Positions 22,635 through 30,974 of a stretch of 64,000 bases of DNA are shown piece after piece. The stretch is from contig JAJYLB010000015.1 in NCBI GenBank assembly GCA_021788095.1, positions 1 through 64,000 of the forward strand. Reading direction: 5' to 3'. The stretch is from Acidobacteriota bacterium. GTDB taxonomy: Bacteria > Acidobacteriota > Terriglobia > Acidiferrales > UBA7541. How positions within the stretch are numbered: the stretch's first letter is position 1; each line of letters begins with the position of its first letter. The notes under the pieces were generated by a model, which searched no databases, was not told the origin of the DNA, and was given only the letters and a program-made list of their open reading frames with translations. A program made the position numbers and the translations under genes.

Positions 22635-23090
22635 TTACCGGCGCGACACTGCGTCTTTATCCGCGCGGGCCGACCCAGGCGAAGGTGACAAACCCTTCTG
22701 CATTCTGGCGCTCGGCTTTGCGCCCGCAGCGGTTCTGGCACCAGCGGCTGCTCCTTGGCAGTAGCCACCCAACAGCGGCTGATAGCCCATCGTCAATGCA
22801 TCCCCCTGCTTCACGTAAATCCCGGTCCCATGGCCGTAGAACCGGTTACCGAAGCAGGAATAGGTGCCGGAACTCTTGTCGGCCCAAACCGTGACGTCGT
22901 CGTTGATTTTCTGTTGCGTCGCCGGGCCGAACGCGTTTCTCACCCGATTCCGTAAACTCGGAACCAGGGCGACTACTAGAAGCACCGCGAGGACCAACAA
23001 GAGGGACGCGTCCCATCCTTTGCGTTTCGGCTTGCGGGGCGTCTCCGGGCTCGCGAAATCGGAACCGTAAGATGTGTCTCGCCTCGACAT
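22635..23090 (-). CDS. Hypothetical membrane-anchored protein
   Basis: MSRRDTSYGSDF... followed by one TM segment (ASLLLVLAVLLVVALVPSL); longer track start not supported. Confidence 0.45.
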   Translation of the reverse strand: MSRRDTSYGSDFASPETPRKPKRKGWDASLLLVLAVLLVVALVPSLRNRVRNAFGPATQQKINDDVTVWADKSSGTYSCFGNRFYGHGTGIYVKQGDALTMGYQPLLGGYCQGAAAGARTAAGAKPSARMQKGLSPSPGSARADKDAVSRR

Positions 23091-23405
23091 ACTATTGCCT
23101 CCGAACTCCCTTCTGTGCGTGGGTCCGCGCCGTCGGCACGACGCTATCTCCGCTCCCTCGGGGGTGGTTGCGTAAAGTATGGGAGAGCTTCTTCCCGCCC
23201 GCAAGTATCAACAGGGTAAACGTAGATTCTTTGGGTAATTATCCGTAGGCCTCAGGAATACGATAGGGCTCCTAAAACGACTAGTACGGTAAGGCTCCTA
23301 CGGCGGGGCTTTGACGCCGGAAGAGTGTCCGGCCGGTGCCGGGAGGGGGGTGGTGCATTGCGCGGGCGGGGCGGGCTACCACTGACCCCGCGTGGTGAGA
23401 TGGAG

Positions 23406-24557
23406 TCACTTTTTGAGTAGGCGGAACGGGCGCAGGAGGGCGTAGGCGAAGTTGAGCCCGGCCGGCAGGCGAAGGGCGTTCCAATCGTCGGCGGCGGGCG
23501 TAGTCGCCAAGCGCGCTGCGTAGCGGATGCCCGGCAGAAGCCCCGGCACCATGCCCATGCGATACCGAGCTTGGTGCAGGCGTGAGAGCGGCTGCGGAAC
23601 GAAGAGTCGCCCAGCCAACCAATCCGCCTGGGAAACCGCCCGAGCGTCGGCCCGGGCGGCGGCGAGGACTCCGCCGGGAATCGCGGCATCGAGTAGCGTG
23701 CTCGCGAGAAGCAACGCCACGTTGACCATCCGCCGGCAGCGCACGTGGTCTGCCCGTTCGAGCGCCGCCGGCCAATCACAGCCAGGATCCCGCGCCAACC
23801 AGGCAACGTCACAAACCCAGAGCAGCTTGGACCAGTAATCCTTCGCCCCGTGCACCGCGAGGAGGATCAGCGTATCCTCGCGGCAAAACGTCGCCACGGG
23901 CTGCCCGGCTACTTCTACTGGCTTGAGCCTGGACAGGAAGGGACCGAGATTTGGGAGGGCGGGGAAGTGGCGAAGCGTTCGCTCCGTGTGCAATTCCAGC
24001 CGAGCATCGTTTTCCGCGGAGAGAAACGCGTATTCGCCGGGAATGAGGGCTGAGGAAACAGCCAGCGCGGGAGATTCCGGTCGGTATCCCAAGCCCTCGA
24101 TCAGTTTCCACGCCGCCACCAACTCCGCGTGCGGAAGAATGAAATCGAGATCGGCAAACTCGCGCAAAGCCAGATTCCCATAAGCCATTTCGCCCAGTAC
24201 GGGGCCCTTGTACGGGACCAGGGAGATCCCCGCGCCGGCGCAGGCACCGTTGATTTCGAGCAGCTTCGCGGCGAGTTGCATATTGCGCGCCGCTGCCGCC
24301 ACTGCCGCGGCGCGAAGGGCTGCCAGGGAATCTGCCGGCACCGCGGCATCGGCGAGCGCCGGGAGTTGGGCGTAGCAGAGCGGGGCAACGCCGTGGACTC
24401 GAGCGGTTTCGATCACCAGCGGCCAAGCGAGGGTCTCTTGGAGAAGAATTCGGATTTCAGCGCGTCGTGCAGCCGAGAAAGGCCCGCCGGCAGAGGCCGC
24501 GACGAGACCATATTCGGGCCGAAGCGGGCATCTGCGAGAGGAAGCGTTACCGGTCAT
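23406..24557 (-). CDS. NTP_transf_5-like (uncharacterised nucleotidyltransferase family) protein of the RiPP cluster
   Basis: VPYKGPVLGEMAYGNLALREFADLDFILP, the nucleotidyltransferase-like motif typical of lasso-associated NTP_transf_5 proteins. Confidence 0.75.
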   Translation of the reverse strand: MTGNASSRRCPLRPEYGLVAASAGGPFSAARRAEIRILLQETLAWPLVIETARVHGVAPLCYAQLPALADAAVPADSLAALRAAAVAAAARNMQLAAKLLEINGACAGAGISLVPYKGPVLGEMAYGNLALREFADLDFILPHAELVAAWKLIEGLGYRPESPALAVSSALIPGEYAFLSAENDARLELHTERTLRHFPALPNLGPFLSRLKPVEVAGQPVATFCREDTLILLAVHGAKDYWSKLLWVCDVAWLARDPGCDWPAALERADHVRCRRMVNVALLLASTLLDAAIPGGVLAAARADARAVSQADWLAGRLFVPQPLSRLHQARYRMGMVPGLLPGIRYAARLATTPAADDWNALRLPAGLNFAYALLRPFRLLKK

Positions 24558-24612
24558 TCCATCCTTCGCCCTTGACGAGAAACCGCGAGGGGTTGATAAG
24601 GTCTGCTTGCCT

Positions 24613-25641
24613 CTACCCGACGAGAGACGCGGCCTCGCCCCTGCGGAGGTCCTCCACGATGAGCGCGCACATGGCGCCCATCCGGCCGGGATCGGTCGAC
24701 GGCACCAACTCCTGGATGCGAACCGTGCGGGCGATCTGGCCCAAAATCGGGAACTCGCGCGCCGTCTGTTCCATGTCGAGCGCCAAAGTCATGAAGCCGT
24801 TGTACATCAGCCGCACGAGGCGATCGGCGCCGCGAACGGGTTCGAGCCGCGGCGCTAGGCTATCCGAGGTGCGCGGAGCGAGCAGATAGATCGCTTCGAG
24901 CGGCACGGGCTCGGTTTGAAACCTGCCGGGCGCGCCGTCTAGCCGCACGAGCCGCTTCTCCTCCGTCGGAAGAAAGAGGGGGAGGCTGTCCGCGGCGCCT
25001 GGCCCATAGAGGAACCCGAGCGAGTCCGGCAGCAGGCACACTCGCGGCACGCCGGGGACCACCACGATCTGGCCGTCCGGCTCGCCCGACTCGGGCTCGC
25101 GCCGGATGGCGGAAACGTCGTCGGAAAGCAGGGGGAAGCCGCGCTGGGCGAAGGCCGCGGCCGTGCTGGATTTTCCCATGCCTGGATCCCCGGCGAAGAG
25201 CACCGCGCGACCATCCACGGCCACGGCGCTGGCATGCAGGCACACGTGCCCGCGCAGGTGCAGCGCGAAGGTGAGCATCTTGCTCAGGAAGAACGCGGTG
25301 ATGACGTCAAGGCCAAGCGTGCCGGGCCACTCGATCCAGACGTTTCGGCCCTCGGCGTCCACCGCCCAGGAGAAACCTTCGATGTAGCGGAAGTAGTAAA
25401 TTCCCGTTCGCCCGCAGCGCCACATCCGCGACCAAGGCTCGCCGGCCGCATCCCGCAGCGGGCTTTCGTAGGAGGGTCCGAGCTTCTGCAGTTCCTCGGC
25501 GTTGAGCTTCGGTGGAAGGAACCCGCCGTGTAGCCAAAGGTCCGGCTCGGCCTCCTGCGATGCCGCGCTCAGGCCGGCCAGCGGGAAATTCGAGCCGACG
25601 ACCAGACCCTGCAATTGGTAGGCGCGCAAGAAACGCTCCAC
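24613..25641 (-). CDS. HPr-kinase/phosphorylase-like protein of the RiPP cluster
   Basis: Walker A FAGDPGMGKSSTAAAFAQRGFPLLSDDVSAIR preceded by HASAVAVDGRAVL, as in HprK-like kinases of lasso clusters. Confidence 0.82.
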   Translation of the reverse strand: MERFLRAYQLQGLVVGSNFPLAGLSAASQEAEPDLWLHGGFLPPKLNAEELQKLGPSYESPLRDAAGEPWSRMWRCGRTGIYYFRYIEGFSWAVDAEGRNVWIEWPGTLGLDVITAFFLSKMLTFALHLRGHVCLHASAVAVDGRAVLFAGDPGMGKSSTAAAFAQRGFPLLSDDVSAIRREPESGEPDGQIVVVPGVPRVCLLPDSLGFLYGPGAADSLPLFLPTEEKRLVRLDGAPGRFQTEPVPLEAIYLLAPRTSDSLAPRLEPVRGADRLVRLMYNGFMTLALDMEQTAREFPILGQIARTVRIQELVPSTDPGRMGAMCALIVEDLRRGEAASLVG

Positions 25642-25656
25642 GCCCGTGAGGCGCCT

Positions 25657-25812
25657 CTAATGCTTGGCGCCCGTGACGTGGCAGCCCAGGCCGCTCGGGC
25701 AGCTCTCCGCGTTGTCCTGCGCAGCGCCGCTCGACGTCAGCGTCAGCTCGCGCAGAGTTCCGTAGACGCGAAGCTCGGGAGGTGAATAAGGCACTTTAAG
25801 GGGTTTGGACAC
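25657..25812 (-). CDS. Lasso-type RiPP precursor peptide (51 aa; GTG start; not in ORF track)
   Basis: (M)SKPLKVPYSPPELRVYGTLRELTLTSSGAAQDNAESCPSGLGCHVTGAKH: leader matches YxxPxLxxxGxxxxxT; AAGGAGG 6 nt upstream of GTG; overlaps the 3' end of the cyclase gene; followed 15 nt later by the kinase gene. Confidence 0.85.
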   Translation of the reverse strand: MSKPLKVPYSPPELRVYGTLRELTLTSSGAAQDNAESCPSGLGCHVTGAKH

Positions 25813-27667
25813 GACACTCCTCCTTCCGAAAGTTATACGCGAATTGGGATTCCCATTTCAACCAATAATTCAGGTGAAAAGGCAGAAGAAGTACGGGCAG
25901 CTCCCCCGGAGCTGGGTTCTTCACCTGCTCGACGGCCCTGGCGACGTTCACGAACCGGCCCAGCTCCTCGGCCGGCTCGAACCCATCCAGCCATCCTGTG
26001 GGCGTGCTCTCGTAAAGTGCCCAGAGAAAATCGCGCTCGAGCGGACGTTTCCTCGCCAGGCGGATCTCGTCAGGAAGAAAGCCACGCATCGCGCGCCGCA
26101 ACAGTTCCTTGTCAGAGCACCAGGGCATCGCCGGCAAGCTCAGAGCGTAACGCATGAGCCGCAAGTCAAACAAGGGATGCCGCGGCTCGACCGTGACGCC
26201 GGAGCCGTTCGGGTCGTAGCCCTCGAACAGGGAGACCCATTGAAACCGGGAAAGCAGGTCGTAGGCCTCGGGCCGCACGGCTCCATTCGGTATCTCCTCG
26301 TTACCCCTGACTTCGTGTCGCTCGTACGTCTCCCTTAGATTGAGCCGGCGCTCGAGATCCGGATTCAGCCAATCGGGGAAGGGCCACGGCGGCGGGCTGT
26401 CGCGGAGGCGAGCTTTGACGTGTTCGAGAATCCGAAGCCGCCGCATGCGCCCCTCGCAAAGCAGGTGCCCGGCGACTTCCTTGGCGAGCAGCAGCCACTG
26501 TCCTTCCCGGATTCGCGCGCGACACTGGCGCAACCGGAAGCTGGAAAAGATCGGGTCTCCGCCTTGCCCGGTCAGAAAGACCCGGGCTGGGAGCGGCTGG
26601 CCCAACTCATCGGCGATCGTCCAACCCAGCATCGGGCTTTGCTCGGGCTGCGGCCGGCGGAACGCGGGTTTATCGGCGAGTCCGAACAACTGATTGCGGT
26701 CGAGCGGGAATTCGCGCCAGGAAATCCCCAGGTAACGGGCAACGCAGCGGGCGAGCGCGCCCTCATCGTGGGGGAACAGGCGCTCGTAGCTTTTGGTGTG
26801 CGCGGAAATCTTGCAGCCACTCCTGTCACCCACGCGCTTGGCCATCGCGGCCACCGAACTGGAGTCCATGCCCCCGCTCATCAGCACGGCAACGCAGTCC
26901 GTCCGCAAGCGATCGCCAACCGCCTGCTCGAAAAGCTCGAGGAACCGCTCGACGTAATCCCGGGAGTGGCGGAAAACGGTAGGCGAATCCTCCGGCAGCG
27001 TCCAATAGCGCCGCGTGCGCACTTCGCCCCGGGCCACGACGAGGACGTGGGCTGGCGGCAGACGCCAAATCGCCGCCCGCGCTGTCCGCGCCAAATCGGT
27101 ATTTCGCCCCAACACCAGAAACTCGCCAATCGCCCGCTCGTAAAGATCGTCGGGAACGTCGGGATGAAGGCGCGGGACATCCATCGAGTTGCTGAAGAGG
27201 AACGCGCGGTCAACGTGCGCGTAGAAAAACGGCTTCACGCCGAAGTGGTCGCGGGCGCAGAAGAGCTTTCGTTCGCGCGCGTCCCAAATCGCAAAGACGA
27301 AATCGCCGAGCAGATGCTCGACGCACGCCTCGCCCCAGACGGCGTAGGCGTGGAGAATCAACTCGGCGTCGGGGAGCGCGAGGGAGGCGTCTCTGCCGCG
27401 AGCGGCCAATTCGCGAATCAGGTCTTCGCGGCCGTCGATGCGGGCGTCGGCCGCGATCCGGACCTGGCCGTCGATGCTCATCGGCTGGCGCTCGCCGCGC
27501 GACTCCTGCGAGGTCGCAAACAGCGTGTGCACCAGCCCAACGTTTCCTTCCGCCCAGGTTCCGTGCGCGTCGGGCCCGCGCTCGCCGAGGAATTTCTCGA
27601 ACCGGGCGAGCAGGTCGCGATCGACGGGCGCGCCATCGAGATTCACGATGCCGGCAATGCCGCTCAT
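25796..27667 (-). CDS. Asparagine-synthase-like lasso cyclase (C protein)
   Basis: MSGIAGIVNLDG... start; PP-loop VLMSGGMDSSSVAAMAK; Ser in place of the glutaminase Cys2; ATGA overlap with B2. Confidence 0.88.
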   Translation of the reverse strand: MSGIAGIVNLDGAPVDRDLLARFEKFLGERGPDAHGTWAEGNVGLVHTLFATSQESRGERQPMSIDGQVRIAADARIDGREDLIRELAARGRDASLALPDAELILHAYAVWGEACVEHLLGDFVFAIWDARERKLFCARDHFGVKPFFYAHVDRAFLFSNSMDVPRLHPDVPDDLYERAIGEFLVLGRNTDLARTARAAIWRLPPAHVLVVARGEVRTRRYWTLPEDSPTVFRHSRDYVERFLELFEQAVGDRLRTDCVAVLMSGGMDSSSVAAMAKRVGDRSGCKISAHTKSYERLFPHDEGALARCVARYLGISWREFPLDRNQLFGLADKPAFRRPQPEQSPMLGWTIADELGQPLPARVFLTGQGGDPIFSSFRLRQCRARIREGQWLLLAKEVAGHLLCEGRMRRLRILEHVKARLRDSPPPWPFPDWLNPDLERRLNLRETYERHEVRGNEEIPNGAVRPEAYDLLSRFQWVSLFEGYDPNGSGVTVEPRHPLFDLRLMRYALSLPAMPWCSDKELLRRAMRGFLPDEIRLARKRPLERDFLWALYESTPTGWLDGFEPAEELGRFVNVARAVEQVKNPAPGELPVLLLPFHLNYWLKWESQFAYNFRKEECRVQTP

Positions 27668-28233
27668 GGGTGGTTGCCTCGTGTCGCCAGGGTGGCCGGT
27701 GCTGCAGCGGTCGTAGGGGCGAGGCACGCGTCGCCCCTACGGAGACTGAAGTCCCGACCGAAGGGCACGTAGGGCAAGCCTTCCTCGTGGCCATCGGGAA
27801 GCGCGACTCCATCGACCTCGACCCAGGCATGCGCCTCGAGCTTTCCGTCGCGCTTACGCACGCCGATTTTGAGTTGCGAGGCCACGCCGCGCCGGTCGAG
27901 CAGGAAGCAAAGCACGATGGCTTGCGCCAGACACGCGCCGCCGGCGTAGCGCGCAGCCACGGCCACTAGTCGCGCCATGCGCCGCGCGGAAGCTCGAAGT
28001 CCCGCAGCCTGCGCCGGCGCGGGTGACCCGCCCCATCCGAGTCGCGTCTGAAGTATTTCGTTGAGCGGCAACTCGCCGGGCTGCGCTCCGAGCCGCCGGC
28101 CCAGGAGCGCCAGCACGCGCTTGAGTCCGAGGGCCGCAAGAGCCAGACGCACCACGGGCAGGAGCAGCAGCGCCCCGATGACGGCGGCCTTCTCCTCGCG
28201 GTGAAGCCGCCAGAATTTGCGCCAGAGGCTCAT
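27664..28233 (-). CDS. Lasso peptide biosynthesis B2 protein (transglutaminase-like leader protease)
   Basis: Cys/His/Asp-type pattern GGACLAQAIVLCFLLDRRGVASQLKIGVRK...AHAWVEVDG; overlaps both neighbours by ATGA. Confidence 0.85.
   Translation of the reverse strand: MSLWRKFWRLHREEKAAVIGALLLLPVVRLALAALGLKRVLALLGRRLGAQPGELPLNEILQTRLGWGGSPAPAQAAGLRASARRMARLVAVAARYAGGACLAQAIVLCFLLDRRGVASQLKIGVRKRDGKLEAHAWVEVDGVALPDGHEEGLPYVPFGRDFSLRRGDACLAPTTAAAPATLATRGNHP
27713..27740. repeat. GTAGGGGC hairpin (family D) inside the 3' end of the B2 gene
   Basis: GTAGGGGCGAGGCACGCGTCGCCCCTAC; same core as hairpins at 35331, 45868, 59793. Confidence 0.7.
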
Positions 28234-28514
28234 TCTTCGGTTTGGACGAGTCCGTTCTCGACCAGCTTGGCGACGAGCGCTTCCAAATCCTTCCGCAGGC
28301 GTGCATCGTCGACTTCATAAACTCCAAGCAACTCCTGGTAAGCCCCCTCGAGCGTCCGGGATTTGCTCAGCGCCTCCCACATCCGCATGCCCACGGGATC
28401 GAGCCCGAAATAGAGCTCGTTCTCAAGGTTGAGCAGCACCGCTTCCTCGCCCACGCGCTGCAGCAAAACGTGCGCAGGCACCACCAGGCGGGCGCTGAAT
28501 GAGATCGCCAACAC
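28230..28514 (-). CDS. PqqD-family RiPP recognition element (lasso B1)
   Basis: AISFSARLVVPAHVLLQRVGEEAVLLNLENELYFGLDPVGMRMWEAL...LRKDLEALVAKLVENGLV; GGGAGG upstream; GTG/TTG start proposed. Confidence 0.82.
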   Translation of the reverse strand: MLAISFSARLVVPAHVLLQRVGEEAVLLNLENELYFGLDPVGMRMWEALSKSRTLEGAYQELLGVYEVDDARLRKDLEALVAKLVENGLVQTEE

Positions 28515-28873
28515 ACCCCTCCCGCAAAACGACTTCCGGCGGAATCGCGATTCCCGACAGGCCCGCATTATAGCAAGGGGCACAGGCGATAAATAGCTGC
28601 TTGTGTTCGGTTTGGCAGTACCCCGGGTACTAAGTTCAGAGTCGTTTGAAAGAATATTAACGCGCCACTCAACGGCACTTAAGTGTTTCGGTCCGCCACG
28701 GCTGTTCGCCCGGCCGAAGCCCCTAGGCGCTGTCCTCGGGAGTGATGCGAAGGATCCCATGCGCCCGGCAGGGGGCCGGGGGTCTTTTCGCCCCGATGAC
28801 CGGCATCGGCACTCAGAATGAGAGCTTATCTCGCGGCGCTCTGCAGGCAATTCAGGGAGGGAGCGGGCTAGTC

Positions 28874-28901
28874 GGGGGGGGTGGGGAGGGGGGAAGGGGG
28901 G
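28874..28901 (+). other. Putative G-quadruplex-forming tract
   Basis: GGGGGGGGTGGGGAGGGGGGAAGGGGGG: four G-runs of 8, 4, 6 and 6 separated by 1-2 nt. Confidence 0.7.
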
Positions 28902-29047
28902 CAGTGTACTCGGAAGTAGGTTATTAGTTAGGCACAATACACCACTTTGGTGCCATATGCCGTGCAGAAGCCTGGTGTTAGGGTGTTTACCCTGAAGGTA
29001 TTACCGAAAACTTTAATTTAACTCATGAGCATACACAGGACACCGCG

Positions 29048-30397
29048 ATGACTCGAAAACACGATGCCGGCCAGGCGTTGCCTCTCACGGCTCTGGCGCT
29101 GTTCGTAGTGCTCGGCGTGGTCGGAATGGCGATTGACATGGGCATCTTGCGTTACGACAAACGCCTGCAACAGACCGCCGCCGACGCCGCCGCGATGGCG
29201 GCGGCTTCGGACCTGAGATACGGCGGAGTGACGACCGCGGCGCTGAGCGCGGCGGCTGACGAAGGCTACGCGGATACGGCGACCTCCAACCCTTATTGCA
29301 ACGGCACGCTCACGAGCGGCGGCACCTGCCCCAGCTCCACGTCGCCCAACTTCGTGTCGGTAACAGTCAACAATCCGCCCCTTGCGGGACCGCACACGGG
29401 AGACTCGAATTACGTGGAAGTGCTCGTTTCGGACGTCCATCCGACGCTCTTCATGAGCCTGCTCGGCGCCCACAGCGAAACGGTTGTGGCGCGGGCCGTG
29501 GCCACCGACGTCAGCGGCGGGCCGGACAGCGGCTGCATCTACTCGCTGGGCCTGCCCACGCAGCAAATCGAGGGAATCAACCTCACTGGGAGCGCCTCGC
29601 TAACCGCGGTGAACTGCGGGATCGTGGATAACGGCAATTACAACACGCAAGGTAATTCGCTCACCGTTTCGGCGGCAACGTTTGGCATGGCCGGGGACCG
29701 GTATTCCACGGGGAACGGAGGATCGGTCACCTGTACGCTTAGCCCGTACTCGTGCCCCACTCCCAATATGCCCGTAACGCCCGATCCGCTGGGCGGCCTG
29801 CCCGTTCCCACCGAGCCAGCCCCGTCTTCGAGTTGCCCGCTCAGCGGGCCGTGCGACGTGGTGGTCGGGAAGAACACTACGGCCACGCTTTACCCCGGCA
29901 CTTATGACTCGATCAAGATTCTCGGCGGGGCCAACGTGACGTTCGCGTCTGGGTTCTACTACATCGACGGCACGGGCGGGCTGTACATTACCGGAGACGG
30001 CAGCGGCACATCGGACACGACGGTGACGAGCGCGCCGGGCGGCGTCACATTTTATTTCACGGGCGGAGGGACCATCGACGCGACCGGCGGCGGCTCCCAC
30101 GTCGATCTGAACCTCACGGCCCCCTCGACCGGCACGTATGCCGGCGTCCTCTTCTTCCAGGCTCGGACCGACTCGGCTGGGCCTACGCTGGGCGGCGACA
30201 ACAATACGGTATACAACGGGGCTTCCTATTTTCCGGATGCCCAGCTCACCTTCTACGGCAACGCGACCAGTTTCACGACGGGCATCGTCGTGGCCAATTC
30301 GATCGCTCTGAGCGGCAGCCCCATCGTCACGGTCGATTATCCGACGCCGGGCGGTCCTACCGTGAGTCCCATCAAGAACGCGCACTTGGTGGAATAA
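29048..30397 (+). CDS. TadG-like protein (triad B2, gene 1)
   Basis: GQALPLTALALFVVLGVVGMAIDMGILRYDKRLQQTAADAAAMAAA; close paralog of 15232. Confidence 0.85.
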   Translation: MTRKHDAGQALPLTALALFVVLGVVGMAIDMGILRYDKRLQQTAADAAAMAAASDLRYGGVTTAALSAAADEGYADTATSNPYCNGTLTSGGTCPSSTSPNFVSVTVNNPPLAGPHTGDSNYVEVLVSDVHPTLFMSLLGAHSETVVARAVATDVSGGPDSGCIYSLGLPTQQIEGINLTGSASLTAVNCGIVDNGNYNTQGNSLTVSAATFGMAGDRYSTGNGGSVTCTLSPYSCPTPNMPVTPDPLGGLPVPTEPAPSSSCPLSGPCDVVVGKNTTATLYPGTYDSIKILGGANVTFASGFYYIDGTGGLYITGDGSGTSDTTVTSAPGGVTFYFTGGGTIDATGGGSHVDLNLTAPSTGTYAGVLFFQARTDSAGPTLGGDNNTVYNGASYFPDAQLTFYGNATSFTTGIVVANSIALSGSPIVTVDYPTPGGPTVSPIKNAHLVE

Positions 30398-30404
30398 ACG
30401 GCCG

Positions 30405-30974
30405 ATGAGGAAATCAGCGGGAGGCGGCGAGATGAAATCACAAGGCATCCAGGGCCGGTCGCGCCGGCCGCTTCACCAGGCAGGACAAGCCCTGATCGAG
30501 TCCGTTCTGGTCGTGCCCTTGCTCGTGGCGCTGGTCTTTGGCGCAATCGAACTGGGCCGCTACGCTTACCTTTCCATCCTCGTGGGGAACGCGGCTGAAG
30601 CCGGCTCCCTTTACGGCTCGCAAAGCCTCAGCGACGCGATGAGCCCAGGCGAAGTCCAAACCGCGGTGCAAAACGATTTCCAGAATAACGGCCAGGCCAC
30701 CTCGGGTCTTACCGTCACTTCGTGGGTATACTGCGGCTGCGACAGCGGGGGCACGATCAGCTACACGTACGGCGGCAAAACGCGGCTGATGTGCACGCCG
30801 GGAGGGAACCCGGCCTTGGATCCCACGTGCAACAATGGCGCCGCCGGCCACTTTGTGGACTTGATCAAGGTACAAGCCTCCTACACGTTTCACCCCTTGT
30901 TCAGCTATCCGTGGATTCCCACTTCGCTCGCTATCAGCCGGAATTCGAAGATGCGGGTGGCCAACACTTTCTAA
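30405..30974 (+). CDS. TadE-like protein (triad B2, gene 2)
   Basis: GQALIESVLVVPLLVALVFGAIELGRYAYLSILVGNAAEAGSLYG; paralog of 16765. Confidence 0.85.
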   Translation: MRKSAGGGEMKSQGIQGRSRRPLHQAGQALIESVLVVPLLVALVFGAIELGRYAYLSILVGNAAEAGSLYGSQSLSDAMSPGEVQTAVQNDFQNNGQATSGLTVTSWVYCGCDSGGTISYTYGGKTRLMCTPGGNPALDPTCNNGAAGHFVDLIKVQASYTFHPLFSYPWIPTSLAISRNSKMRVANTF

